NCBI GenBank assembly: GCA_963575745.1
Contig: CAUYUJ010003049.1
Coordinates: forward strand, 40,001 to 82,700
DNA length: 42,700 nucleotides
Source of the DNA: Prorocentrum cordatum
Lineage: Eukaryota; Sar; Dinophyceae; Prorocentrales; Prorocentraceae
Direction: 5' to 3'
Below, one piece after another: positions 9,053 to 18,544 of this stretch. The stretch's first letter is position 1, and each line of letters starts with the position of its first letter. The notes under the pieces are model-generated. The model searched no databases. It saw only the letters and a list, made by a program, of their open reading frames with translations, and had not been told where the DNA came from. A program made the translations under genes and the position numbers.

Positions 9053-9538
9053 GGTTGAACGCGGAGCGAGCAGCATCACGCGCGTGCCTGAACGCCACGC
9101 AGGTACAGTGCACGCGCGATTGGGACTTCAGGTCGATCACGCGCGTCTCCACCAGGCTTGGCAACACCACGCGACTGAGGATCTCACTGCGGTCTGCCAT
9201 GCTGCTGTCCGCGAATGCAATGCGCTGCCTGCAAGTAAGGTGGCGGCGTCCACTTGTCTCAGAAGATGTTCCCGCGGGCCCGAAGGGCGACCGCCAGCTC
9301 GAGCCGCGGCGCCGGCAGGCCAGATAAGGATCATGCAACAGCAAAGACGATGACAGAGCAACGAGGTATCGGCGAGTGCATGACCGGCCTCCGTTTCCTG
9401 CACTTCTTTCCTGTAGTTCCCCTAGCTCATCGAGCTCAGCAGATGTTTCTGCGGGTCCGAAGGACGACCGCCAGCTCGAGTCGCAGCGCCACGTGGCACG
9501 AACCGCAGAGCAAGGGCACGCGAGCATTGCTCGTGGTC
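9053..9538. repeat. Region with a 50-bp direct duplication
   Basis: The segment 9260-9313 (CAGAAGATGTTCCCGCGGGC...CGACCGCCAGCTCGAG) recurs at 9441-9490 with about 85% identity, roughly 180 bp apart. I recognise no gene here. The minus strand may contain further helicase-derived sequence, but this is not supportable from motifs. Confidence 0.6.
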
Positions 9539-9539
9539 A

Positions 9540-10237
9540 GAATCTGACTCCCCGTGGTGCCTCACTCCGCTGGCCACCCACCAGCAGCCCTCGAAAGTGG
9601 CGACAGTTTCACAGATCGCAGCCGCCCAGGGGTGGCGAGGTCTAATCTGAGTCCCCGTGGTGCCTCACTCCGCTGGACCCACCAGCAGCCTCGAAAGTGG
9701 CGACAGTTTCACACAGGGATGGCGAGGTCTAATCTGAGTCCCCGTGGTGCCTCACTCCGCTGGACCCACCAGCAACCCTCGAAAGTGGCGACAGTTTCAC
9801 AGATCGCAGCCCCCCAGAGATGGCGAGGTCTAATCTGAGTCCCCGTGGTGCCTCACTCCGCTGGACCCACCAGCAGCCCTCGAAAGTGGTGACAGTTTCA
9901 CATATCGCAGCCCCCCAGAGATGGCGAGGTCTAATCTGAGTCCCCGTGGTGCCTCACTCCGCTGGACCCACCAGCAGCCCTCGAAAGTGGTGACAGTTTC
10001 ACAGATCGCAGCCCCCCCCAGAGATGGCGAGGTCTAATCTGAGTCCCCGTGGTGCCTCACTCCGCTGGACCCACCAGCAGCCCTCGAAAGTGGCGACAGT
10101 TTCACAGATCGCAGCCCCCCCCCCCCAGGGATGGCGAGGTCTAATCTGAGTCCCCGTGGTGCCTCACTCCGCTGGACCCACCAGCAGCCCTCGAAAGTGG
10201 TGACAGTTCCGCAGATCGCAGCCCGCCAGGGATGACG
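9540..10237. repeat. Minisatellite, about 7 units of about 100 bp
   Basis: The unit starts AATCTGAGTCCCCGTGGTGC, continues CTCACTCCGCTGGACCCACC and AGCAGCCCTCGAAAGTGG, and ends GATGGCGAGGTCT. Units begin near 9540, 9644, 9732, 9831, 9931, 10035 and 10142. Unit length varies (88-107 bp) mainly through a C run of 4 to 11 bases and a short deletion in the second unit. Identity between units is above 90%, which implies recent expansion. Confidence 0.95.
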
Positions 10238-10349
10238 TGAAAGGCAAGAGAAGAGAAGAGGAGGAGCGAAGAGAGGAGGAGAAGGCAAGCAAGAGAGGAG
10301 AGGAGGAGGGAAGAGAGGGGGGGGGCGGGAGGAGGAGAACGGAGACCGC

Positions 10350-10396
10350 AGTGCTCTATTCAAAACGAGTACCCAACGCAGGAGGGTTGGGAAAAA
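10350..10396. repeat. Short hairpin shared with the end of the duplicated block
   Basis: The sequence TTCAAAACGAGTACCCAACG...GGAGGGTTGGGAA resembles the right end of the duplicated block (28857-28895, 32638-32676: AAACGAGGACCCAAC...GATGGTTGGGAAT). ACCCAAC and GTTGGG pair. It may be a terminus left by an older member of that element. Confidence 0.45.
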
Positions 10397-10403
10397 ACCG
10401 AAA

Positions 10404-10470
10404 CCGCTACTCCATGGATCTCTCCAGGGGTGCGTCCTGACCAGCACTTTGAAGCGAGTCTAACCGTGGC
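10404..10470 (+). repeat. Dispersed repeat Z, copy 1
   Basis: The run from CGCTACTCCATGGATCTCTC to GTGCGTCCTGACC and GAAGCGAGTC recurs, diverged, at about 13676-13745, 23815-23885 and 36624-36692. The shared core is CTCCxxGGACCTCTCCxGGG-GTGC-GTTCTGACC followed by GATCTC-AGGCGAA-CCA. There is no coding signal and the ends are not defined. Confidence 0.5.
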
Positions 10471-10486
10471 TCGGGCCCCCCCCACA

Positions 10487-10600
10487 ACTCTGGGCCCCTT
10501 CCCGGGGACCGGTTCTCATCCTGGATCGTGCTTGATGATCCCGGCGCCCAGCGGTCCAAGGGCCCCGCAAGGCTGAAAGTGGCGGAACCGCTCCGAACAC
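10487..10600 (+). repeat. Family B-related partial copy
   Basis: The words GGCCCCTTCCCGGGGACCGG, TTCTCATCCTGGATCGT, GGGCCCCGCAAGGCTGAAA and GTGGCG occur in the same order as in family B. Both termini are lost. The following 680 bp (10601-11280) are GC-rich and hold nothing I can identify. Confidence 0.45.
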
Positions 10601-11280
10601 GCAGGCGGAACGGGATCCTCATCCCCCATGCTCCTCCCCCACCTGCTGCTCCCTTCCCCAACGACGTCCGTCGGTGGTGGTGGCCCGCCTGATGGCCCGG
10701 GGGCCGTACTCTGGCCAGTCGCCCGCTCGCCGGCCCGCCCAGCTCCTCGGGCGGGGGGGGGGCGGAGTTGGGGGCGCCCAAGAGGGACAGGGGTTGCAAA
10801 TCCTGGCGTGAGGCACGTGCGCGACCTGGAAGGGGCTGTGTCGAGATCACAGGGGGGGGCCATGCCACCCAGGGAGAGCCGATGGCCTCGGCCAGGATTC
10901 GGGCGCTGGCAGAACTGGGTTTAGTGGGACCTGGTTTAGTTATGTGTGCTGGGGGGGGCCCCCCCGCTCCGTTCCACTAGCCGGAACTGCCGTCACCCGA
11001 ACAAAACACGAGCCACGGCAGACCTGGTTTGGTGATTCTGGCCGATTCAGGGGCTCCGGGGCCCTACCACGAACCGGGTCCCCTTACCTGGGGTCCTGGC
11101 TATACCCGAAGGATGTCCACCTCCAGGATCAGAGGGAGGGGCGGGCGCAACGGAGGCGGGGGCCGCCGGCACACGTCCACCACGACAGCCCTCGCCCCCG
11201 GCCACCGCTTCCTCTCCCCATCCCCTGCCCCTGCCAGGCCGTCACTACCGCATCCCTCGCCTAGCGCCTCTCTCCCTCCT

Positions 11281-11328
11281 TCTCCTCCCCCTCCTCCTCC
11301 TCCTCCTCCTCCTCCTCCTCCTCCTCCT
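11281..11328. repeat. (CTC)n microsatellite
   Basis: A nearly pure CTC tract of about 48 bp. Confidence 0.9.
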
Positions 11329-11439
11329 GCAGTCCGTTTCCTTCTAAATAACTTCCCCCTGTTGCACCCCGAGGCCAGTCGGAAGGGCGGGCCGGGCGTT
11401 TCGTTTAAGGCTTCCCCACCAGTTATGACCACGAAGCCT

Positions 11440-11735
11440 AGAACATGGGCAACAGTGTCACGGAAGGACCGCTTCCAAAACGTTGCTGTCGCCTTGGCGC
11501 CGCGCACATTTGTCTTTACCGAATTGTACGAGGTTCGCATATTGAGGTCTGGCCGTCTTTTTTTAATGTGGCTCTCGCTGTAAAGCCGCGCACATTCGTT
11601 TTGAACATGTGCACGAGCTTCACGGATAGAGGGCGGTTCATTTTCAACATGAGGCTCTCACCTTAGCGCCGCTCACATTCGTCTTAAGAACTTGCAGGAG
11701 CATCACGGTTTCCCATGGTCAACATACCAAAAATT
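11440..11735. repeat. Degenerate tandem repeat, about 85-bp unit, about 3.5 units
   Basis: The words GCCGCGCACATTTGT (about 11499), GCCGCGCACATTCGT (about 11585) and GCGCCGCTCACATTCGT (about 11666) recur at 83-86 bp spacing. Each is followed by an ACGAG/CAGGAG...TTC segment and TTCAACATG- or TTAATGTGG-like sequence. The array is old, judging by divergence. Confidence 0.65.
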
Positions 11736-11769
11736 GCGTTCTGCAACGAGTCAAGACTGTCAGGGCGCA

Positions 11770-11905
11770 ACACTGATGTTGACTTGCGGCGTTGAACTCC
11801 CAGGAATGGCGTCATGGCACGGTTCGGGATGGTCAAGACGCATCAATCAAGTTGAGTCGTGGCGTTGAAGTTCCGAGAATCCAGGATCTTCAGGATCTTC
11901 CAACG
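11770..11905. repeat. Two-unit tandem repeat
   Basis: TTGACTTGCGGCGTTGAACT-CCCAGGAATGG at about 11778 recurs as TTGAGTCGTGGCGTTGAAGT-TCCGAGAATCC at about 11852, giving a unit of about 74 bp. Confidence 0.55.
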
Positions 11906-12017
11906 GTTGTCTCCCAGCAGCGCACTTCCATAACGGACATTGATCCTTGTATGGGGCCCATGAGGAAGGAGTTTGGAGGGAGGGTTTATCCCGACATCGT
12001 TGACGCTCTCTCAATCC

Positions 12018-12070
12018 CCCCTCCTCCTCCTCCTCCTCCTCCTCCTCCTCCTCCTCCTCCTCCTCCTCCT
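12018..12070. repeat. (CCT)n microsatellite
   Basis: A pure CCT/CTC tract of about 53 bp. Confidence 0.95.
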
Positions 12071-12165
12071 CGCGTCGGTCGGGTTCCCCGATGGGCCAAG
12101 CAGTGCTGGCCGCGGGGCTGACCAGGCACAAAGTGCACTGCTCCGGACGAAAACGGCTGCTAGCG

Positions 12166-12326
12166 TAGGGTCGGGCGTGCCCTCCTCCAGGGGGGAGTTT
12201 GGACGAAACAATGAAACATAGGCAACAAAAATACTCCCAAATGAAAAATAACTGAAAAAATCCCCCCGTGACTATTTTTGGCCTATTTTTGGACATTCCT
12301 CCTGTAGAGGGACGTGCCCGACGCAG
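12166..12326. mobile_element. Family A element, full length
   Basis: The left end TAGGGTCGGGCGTGCCCTCC and right end GTAGAGGGACGTGCCCGACG are inverted copies. The internal words TTTGGACGAAACAATGAAAC and GACTATTTTTGG are family-typical. Flanks TGCTAGCG (12158-12165) and AGCTGGCG (12327-12334) match at 6 of 8 positions and are probably a decayed target duplication. No coding capacity. Confidence 0.85.
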
Positions 12327-12454
12327 AGCTGGCGGACCCGTGCGCCCCCCTGGCAGGTCGCCACAAGGGGGGAGGCGGGTCCACTGGGGGAAGCGGGCGT
12401 CCGGAGGTCTCTCGCCGCTTGCAGGCCCCCGGGGCCCTCCAGGGGCCCCGGGGG

Positions 12455-12667
12455 CTGGCAGAGAAAAACGGCTCCGGGGTGAAGGTCGCGTCCCTGGGCA
12501 TCGCTCGGGCGTCCATTCCCTGCGTTTTTGTTCGGTTTCGTGCGCGGCTTTTTCGCCAAAGGATCAAGGATGCTCCTCGATGGCCCTCGCCGAGGAAAAA
12601 ATGCACACGTCCGAGCGATGCCAAGTGTCAGAAAAAACGGCTCGGGGTGAAGATCGCGTCCTGGGGG
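12455..12667. repeat. Direct repeat of about 40 bp flanking a family C element
   Basis: GAAAAACGGCTCCGGGGTGA...CGCGTCC-TGGG at about 12455-12497 recurs at about 12629-12667 as AAAAAACGGCTC-GGGGTGA...CGCGTCCTGGGG. The two copies bracket the family C element at 12497-12622. This is either a long target duplication or a tandem duplication into which the element jumped. Confidence 0.6.
12497..12622. mobile_element. Family C element, copy 1 (126 bp, inverted ends)
   Basis: It starts GGCATCGCTCGGGCGT and ends ACGTCCGAGCGATGCC, so the termini are inverted copies with one mismatch over 16 bp. The interior includes CATTCCCTGCG, GGTTTCGTGCGCGG, GATCAAGGATG and a small palindrome around GCTCCTCGATGG. 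Other copies are at 17633-17760 and 36772-36885. No coding capacity. Confidence 0.75.
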
Positions 12668-13057
12668 AAGGCCCCCGGGTCCAGGACTCGTTTCCCTCAG
12701 GGCCCGTCTCCTGCGTGTTAGAGCAGGGGAAGGTGGGGAGAGAGGGCGGGGGAAGGGAGAGGGGGAGGCCGTCAAGCTAGGCGCGCAAGCGCCACATCTG
12801 GGGTCCTCGACGCATGGTATAGCACGGCATGGCATGGCATGGCGTCGAGAACGCGACTCATGTCGACGACGAGGTCAGAGGGCCGTTGAGAGTGCTGTGT
12901 TGCACGCCCGAACAAAATGTAGCCCTTCCAGACCTCCGACGTCGCATGTTCTCACGTGGACCCCCAAAAGGTTTGCACCCCTGTCCGTCGGAGCCGCTTC
13001 TGGACGGGGCCCCCCAGAGGGCGACAGCGGTGAAAACCTGCCGCCGTGATCCTTGAC

Positions 13058-13322
13058 TTAGATCGGGTGTGTCCCCCTACAGGCGGATTTTGGAGCAGAA
13101 ATGCAAAACAATTTGTTTTTGATTCGCGGGTCGAGAGCGCACCTCTTCCGGTCCAAGCTAAGCGGGCCGCGCGAAGCGTGAATTAACCAGAGATGGGGAG
13201 GCAGAAATACAAAACAAAAAATCAACAAAGACCCAGACATCCGCCAAAATACAAACAAAACAAAAAAAAAAAAAGTCCCCAGACTATTTTGGGACTCCTG
13301 TAGACGGACAGGCCCGACTTTC
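13058..13322. mobile_element. Family A element with 8-bp target duplication and internal insertion
   Basis: The termini are TTAGATCGGGTGTGTCC (left) and GGACAGGCCCGACTT (right). TCCTTGAC at 13050-13057 is repeated exactly at 13323-13330. The element is about 100 bp longer than usual because about 13120-13200 contains unrelated sequence (GGTCGAGAGCGCACC...). Confidence 0.85.
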
Positions 13323-13483
13323 TCCTTGACGCGCGACGCGAACGACCCTGGGCCGCTCCGCCCCCCCGCGCGCTGCCGGACGCCGAGCGGCGGGAAGGTC
13401 CGGGGCGGGGGGGGGGGCCGGCCGGCTCGGGAGGGGCAGTGCCGAGCTTGAGTCGGGGATGCAGCGCCGATGGATCGGCGGTG

Positions 13484-13633
13484 CTAGGGGGGAACATGCG
13501 AACCCTACCCCTACCCCCCACGATTTCTGAGGGGGAGGGTGGGGTTCACTTCGCTCGGGAACTCCCGAACGAAGTGAACCCCACCCTCCCTCTCAAAAAT
13601 CGTGGAGGCTAGGGTTCGCATGTGACCCCCTAG
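13484..13633. repeat. Large imperfect palindrome (150 bp)
   Basis: Both ends read CTAGGGGG(G) inward (13484 and 13633). The arms include CATGCGAACCCTA, CACGATTT and GGTTCACTTCG with inverted partners CGAAGTGAACC, AAATCGTG and TAGGGTTCGCATG. The centre lies near 13560 (CTCGGGAACTCCCGA). Arms are about 70 bp with roughly 90% pairing and almost no loop. No coding capacity. Confidence 0.9.
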
Positions 13634-13639
13634 ATGGGC

Positions 13640-13745
13640 CCCTGACAGCGAGCGTCTGGGGACACCAAGAGGTGCCGATGCCGCTGCTCCCCGGACCTCT
13701 CCTGGGGTGCGTTCGGGCCAGGATCTCGAGGCGAATCCAGCGCTG
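13640..13745 (+). repeat. Dispersed repeat Z, copy 2
   Basis: The core GCTGCTCCCCGGACCTCTCC-TGGGGTGCGTTCGGGCC-GATCTCGAGGCGAATCCAGC matches the copies at 10404, 23815 and 36624. The following 500 bp (13746-14300) hold AT-rich sequence toward the end and nothing I can name. Confidence 0.5.
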
Positions 13746-15305
13746 GCGACGACGGAGGCCCAGGACGCCCAAAGAGGGGACAACGAGGGGAGGGTAGAGG
13801 TGTGAGTACCTTGTCCTCCTCTGAGAGTCCCCACGTTCCCAGGCGGGGTGGGCTATTCGACGATGAATTGGCGATTGGGGGCCGGCGCGCTTCCTCTTGA
13901 GCCGGCTTTCGGGTCATGACTTGGGCATCCAGCGGCCATTCCTGACGGTTCCGGCACCCCCAGAACGCCCTCGACGCAAACCAACCAACCTGGGCCCCGA
14001 AAGCTTTCGCAAAAGTCCGGGCACTTGGAGAACGCAAACCGCTCTGAGCAATCCCCCCTGACGTTGCCCCTAAGACTCTCGGGTGGGGGAATGCGAGACG
14101 GGGATCGATCAATCACCAACGCCTGGGGGATCGACCTCTAGGGACCTCGGCGGACGGATGTGAATATACCTGCCACCCCGAAGGCCTGGATACATCTATA
14201 TGGATATATTTTCCATAGAAGTATGCACGTATGCGTCTGTACATGTAATATGTTTCAACATACTATATATGTGTAAGAAGACATGTACCTCATAGTGTAT
14301 ATGCATGTGCCCATATGTATGTATGTATCTATATATACATATATTATCGTTGGTTGGGGGTGAGATCGCAGCGGGACGGAGACCCCCAACCGGGGAATCG
14401 TTTCGTTTCGTTCGTGTCGCGCGTGCGGGCGAGGCGAAGCTGCGTGGGCGCGCGAGAGGAATGAACCCGCCACTGCTAGGGCGAAGTCAAAACAAATGAT
14501 TATACCCCGCCTGTCCGGCGGTGGCTCGCGGTGTCCCGTGGTGTCCGTCGTTGCTAGGGCGAAGTCAAGACAAATCATTATACCCCGCCCGTCCGGCGGT
14601 GGCTCGCGGTGTCCCCCGGTGTCCCCCGGTGTCCCGTGGTGTCCGCCGTTGCTAGGGCGAAGTCAAGACAAGTTATTCTCCCACGCCCGCCCGTCCGTCC
14701 GTCCGTCCGGCGGTGGCTCGCGGTGTCCCGCGGTGTCCTGTGGTGTCCCGTGGTGTCCCCTTGAGTGAGATCGATAGTGAGATCGATAGATCGTGAGACC
14801 GTTAGTGAGATCGATGTGGTGCCCCGAGGTGTCCCAAAACATGAGATCGATAGTGAGATCGATGCTGAGATCGACAGGTGTCCCGTGATGTCACGTGGTG
14901 TCTCGTTGAGTGAGATTGATAGTGGGATCGATAGTGCTATCGATAGTGAGATCGATACTGAGATCGATGTGGTGCCCCGAGGTGTCCCGTGGTGTCCCAA
15001 AAAGTGAGATCGATAGTGAGATCGATAGTAAGATCGACCGGCGTCCCGTGGTGTCCCGAGGTGTCCCGTTGAGTGAGATCGATAGCGAAATCGATAGTGA
15101 AATCGATAATGTCCCGAGGTGTCCCGTGGTGTCCTATGGTGTCCCGTTGAGTGAGGTCGATGGTGAGGTCGATAGTGAGACCGATAATGAGATCGAGAGG
15201 TATCCCGCGGTGTCCCGTGGTGTCCCGTTGAGTGAGATCGATAATTAGATCGATCTGTGTCCCGTGGTGTCCCGTTGAGTGAGATCGACAGTGAGATCGA
15301 TTGAG

Positions 15306-15446
15306 TCAGATGTTGGTTCCCCCCCTCTCCCCCCCAAACCTCCTCATCCCCCGAAGAGTGGTCGTATAGGTGTATTTATATACATATACCTATACGACCA
15401 CCCTTCGGGTGATAAGGAGGTTCGGGGGGGGGAGGAACCAACGTCT
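15306..15446. repeat. Central hairpin of the foldback element
   Basis: The inverted arms run from GATGTTGGTTCCCCCC on the left to GGGGGAGGAACCAACG on the right. Inside are AAACCTCCT/AGGAGGTT and TGGTCGTATAGGT/ACCTATACGACCA. The loop is a short AT stretch near 15377. Pairing covers most of 140 bp. Confidence 0.9.
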
Positions 15447-15670
15447 CACTCGATCGGTCTCACTATCGATCTCCCTATCGATCTCACGATCGGTCTCGCT
15501 CGATCGATCTCATTCGATCGATCTCACAATCGATCTCACTCGATATATCTCATTCGATCGATCTCACAATTGATCGGACTATCGATCTCACAATCGATCT
15601 CACAACCGATCTCGCAATCGATCTCACATTCGGTCTCACTATCGATATCACTATCGATATCACAATCGAA

Positions 15671-16309
15671 CTCACAATCAACGTCATCATGGTCATCCTC
15701 ATCACCATCATCATCAACAACATCATCATCATCGGGGCACCGTTATCATCATCATCATCATCATCATCATCAACGTCATCATCATCATCTCCAACATCAT
15801 CATCATCATCATCGGGACACCATCATCATCACCATCACCATCATCATCCCATCCTCATCACCATCATCATCATCATTATCAACATCATCATCATCATCAT
15901 GGGGGCAGAGTCATCGTCATCATCATCAACAGCATCATCACCATCACCATCATCATCTTCATCATCAGGACACCATCATGATCATCATCGTTATCATCAT
16001 CAACATCATAATCAACATCATCATCATCGGGACACCATCATCACCGTCATCATCTCATCATCATCATCGACATCATCATCATCATCAGCATCATCATCCT
16101 CATCGGGGCACCATCCTCATCATTACCAACATCATCATCATCACCATCATCATTTTCATCATTATCATCATCGGGACACCATCATCATCACCATCATCAT
16201 CATCAGCATCACCATCATAATAATCATCATCATCGGGACACCATCATCATCATCAACATCATAATCATCATCCACATCATCATCATCATCACCATCGTCA
16301 TCTGGACAC

Positions 16310-16358
<49 letters not shown>

Positions 16359-16481
16359 GGGACACCATCATCGTCATCATCATCATCATCAACATAATCA
16401 TCATGATCATCATCGTCCTCATCATGGGGACACCCTCATCATCATCATCATCATCATCATCCTCATCGACATCATCATCCA

Positions 16482-16517
<36 letters not shown>

Positions 16518-16680
16518 TATCATCATCTTGATCGGAGCACCATCATCACCATCTCATCATCATCATCATAATCATAATCATCATCAACAACATCAACATC
16601 ATCATCATCACCAACATCAACATCATCATCATCACCATCATCACCTTCATCATCACCATCATCATCATCACCATCATCGG
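15671..16680. repeat. (ATC)n microsatellite, about 1 kb, with periodic GGGACACC
   Basis: The ATC tract is interrupted about every 40-130 bp by CGGGACACC or variants. The octamer GGGACACC is the reverse complement of the GGTGTCCC that punctuates the left arm, tying the microsatellite to the foldback structure. Confidence 0.9.
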
Positions 16681-17013
16681 GACACCGACGGGACACCGAC
16701 GGGACACCGGCGGGACACCGGCGGGACACCGCGGGCCACCGGCCGCCCGGAAGGGAGTCATTTGGTCCGGCCGCGCCTCAGCCACACGGGACACCAGCGG
16801 GACACCGGCGGGACAACGCGGGCCACCGGCCGCCCGGAAGGAAGTCATTTGGTCCGGCCGCGCCTCAGCCACAGGAGACTTTCTCTCGCCCGCCCACGCA
16901 GCTTCGCCTCGCCCGCACGGCACGCACGAACACGAAACCGAAAACGATTTCCCGGTAGGGGGGCTCTCCGTTCCACTTCGATCTCACCCCCTCACCTCCG
17001 ATATAGATGTAAA

Positions 17014-17078
17014 TATATCCATGGCCACCGCCTGTACAGGTGCCCGAGGATCTATCCCCCGGGCGGTGCTTATGGATA
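17014..17078. repeat. Hairpin element of the TATCC-ACCGCC family, single unit
   Basis: TATATCCATGGCCACCGCC at the left pairs with GGGCGGTGCTTATGGATA at the right; the loop contains CCCGAGGATC. It is related to the double units at 19867-20021 and 21772-21942 and lies directly outside the right arm of the large foldback element. Confidence 0.7.
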
Positions 17079-17336
17079 GAACCTGTTCTTGCATTCTTCG
17101 TAATAGCGGGCGTGAGCGGGGGAAGGGAGGGGGGGGAGGTCGTCCCGCCCGAGCACATCACGGCAGTGGGCCGCCAGAAGTCTTAGGAAATCCCAGAGAG
17201 AATCCTTTGGACATCTTTGCAAACGTGGGCAAAATGGCGTGACGTGATCCGGCGGGGGGGAGGGAGGGAGAGGGCCGATCACGGCGTTGCTTTATCGCCC
17301 AGACCTTCCGAAACAGGCTCATACATCCCCGCCTCC

Positions 17337-17515
17337 CAGACCCCCGACGTCATGACTTTTTCCTGACGTCGACCCCCGAGGTCTCGACCTCTTCCCTGGG
17401 GTCAGCTTCTCATCCCGAGTCGTCTTCTGACGGCCCCGAGGCCCGGTGAGGGCCCCCAGAGGCCGAAAATGGCGAAAACCTCCCGTCATGATTTTTTCAT
17501 TGCCTGGGGGTCCCT
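17337..17515 (+). repeat. Family B element
   Basis: It begins CCAGACCCCCGACGTCATGA and runs through GACGTCGACCCCCGAGGTC, TTCTCATCCCGAGTCGT, CCGAGGCCCGGTGAGGGCCC and GGCCGAAAATGGCGAAAACC to GTCATGATTTTTTC and GGGGGTCC. Ends in the better copies are CCCAGACCCCC and GGGGGTCTGGG (inverted). No coding capacity. Likely a MITE or other short interspersed element. Confidence 0.75.
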
Positions 17516-17632
17516 GCTCGCAGCGAGGCTTAGGTCGGACGTGTCCCTCAAAAGGAGTAATATTCAAAAATAGCAGAAACAAATCAGATGGGAACGATGT
17601 TTTGATATTGTTTCACTACTTTTGAGAATCTC

Positions 17633-17760
17633 GCCATCGCTCGGACGTCCATTCCCTGTGTTTTTTGTCGGTTTCGTGCGTGGCTTCTTCTCCAACTGAT
17701 CGAGGATGTTCCTCGACGGTCCTCGCCGAAGCAAAAATGCACACGTCCGAGCGGTGCCAA
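17633..17760. mobile_element. Family C element, copy 2, inside a family A element
   Basis: The ends are GCCATCGCTCGGACGTCC and CACACGTCCGAGCGGTGCC. The interior is about 85% identical to 12497-12622. Confidence 0.75.
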
Positions 17761-17769
17761 GAAATTGTT

Positions 17770-17972
17770 ATGCGGGACGGGAAAATGACTACAGCCACTG
17801 CTTCTTGTTTGCTCCGCCTTCCAGCCGGCCGAAAAAGAAGCAGTGGTTGTGGTCATTTCCCAGGTGCCAAGCTCAACGAAAATGACCACAACCACTGCTT
17901 TGTTTCTGCGGGCTGGAAGGCGGCAACAGAAGAAAAGCAGTGGCTGTCGTCATTTTCACGCCCCGCATGTTA
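17770..17972. repeat. Four-armed nested palindrome
   Basis: The left half (17770-17861) is an inverted copy of the right half (17879-17972), separated by about 17 bp (GGTGCCAAGCTCAACG). Each half is itself an inverted repeat: AATGACTACAGCCACTGCTT pairs with AAGCAGTGGTTGTGGTCATT. The same arm therefore occurs four times in alternating orientation, with AATGAC at every outer edge. Confidence 0.9.
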
Positions 17973-18059
17973 GAATATTTGTGCTTTTCGTCCAACATCC
18001 GCCCGTAGGGGGGGCATGCCCGACCTCAGGCGAGGCCAGGGCCGCCGCCCCTCCCTCGG

Positions 18060-18291
18060 GCAGGGACCGACCGTCCTGGCACTCCTGTGGGCTTACCACG
18101 AACTGCTCCTAGAACCCACTCATGCTCTGAGAACAAGAGCAGTGTTCTGAGAACGTACGCCCCATGCGTTACAACAAGACCGCCCCAGCCAGGAATGCTC
18201 TGAGAACGCTCCGTCCAAGCCACCAAAGGGTCTTAGGACACTCTTCGGTGGGCCTATGTATGGGCACGCCAGGGCGCTTCGCCACTGCTTG
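18060..18291 (+). repeat. Dispersed repeat E with TTCTNAGAA palindromes, copy 1
   Basis: It begins GCAGGGACCGACCGTCC and ends ACGCCAGGGCGCTTCGCCACTGCTTG; the second copy is at 38121-38348 (about 75% identity). Inside are four to five copies of GTTCT(T/G/A)AGAAC-like words. No coding capacity. Confidence 0.75.
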
Positions 18292-18292
18292 C

Positions 18293-18450
18293 CTCCCGCG
18301 CCGCGGGAGCTCCGGCGAAGCTTGCGCTGCGCCCGGCGGCCCCGCCGCCCGCCGCCCACGGGCGCGAGCACGGCGAGGAGCCCCGTGGCGAGCAGCACGT
18401 AGACCTGGCGGGCCCGCCGCCAGCGCGGGAGGCAGCCCACGACCCGACGA
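18293..18450 (-). pseudogene. Exon-like fragment with one membrane segment
   Basis: The minus frame reads LPRWRRARQVYVLLATG, then LLAVLAPVGGGRRGRRAQRK and LRRSSRGAGG. A hydrophobic run of about 18 residues flanked by Arg-rich stretches suggests a membrane-anchored C-terminus. Codons are GC3-rich. I recognise no family. It is bounded by repeat E and by a (CGA)n tract, so it is probably an orphan exon. Confidence 0.3.
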
Positions 18451-18451
18451 C

Positions 18452-18506
18452 TCCAGGACGGCGACGACGACGCCGACGACGACTCCACGACGACGACGAC
18501 GACTCC

Positions 18507-18544
<38 letters not shown>

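Larger units (their letters stand above)
14335..17000. mobile_element. Giant foldback-like element (about 2.7 kb) built of inverted tandem repeats
   Basis: The outer arms are inverted copies of about 110 bp (14355-14465 versus 16870-16990): both contain GGGTGAGATCG, GGGCGAGGCGAAGCTGCGTG and a CGAGAG end. Next inside come tandem units: three on the left (14471-14760, GGGCGAAGTCAAGACAAAT...GTCCGGCGGTGGCTCGCGGTGTCCC) and two on the right (16738-16870), again inverted. Then come GAGATCGATAGT/GGTGTCCC repeats on the left (14760-15305) and ATCGATCTCAC repeats plus an ATC microsatellite with embedded GGGACACC (15447-16738) on the right. A strong hairpin sits between (15306-15446). Open frames here are only repeat translations (SEID, HHH, SSS). 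This architecture resembles Foldback-type transposons; no transposase is present. Confidence 0.75.
17530..18028. mobile_element. Family A element enlarged by two nested insertions
   Basis: The left end TTAGGTCGGACGTGTCCC is at 17530 and the right end GGGGCATGCCCGACCTCA ends at 18028. Flanks AGCGAGGC (17522-17529) and GGCGAGGC (18029-18036) match at 7 of 8 positions, so the two ends belong to one insertion even though they are 500 bp apart. The extra length is a family C element (17633-17760) and a four-armed palindrome (17770-17972). Confidence 0.8.

Noticed and set aside
9540-10237. Possible CRISPR or rDNA spacer array
   Set aside because: Units are head-to-tail with no unique spacers; it is an ordinary minisatellite.
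14765-15248. Repeated SEIDSEID peptide frames
   Set aside because: They are produced by the GTGAGATCGATA tandem repeat; the same DNA gives equally long frames on other phases, and the motif is explained by the inverted repeat.
15279-16264. Open frames of about 300 and 190 codons rich in His, Ser and Ile
   Set aside because: They arise from the ATC microsatellite and the GATCGAT repeats of the foldback element.
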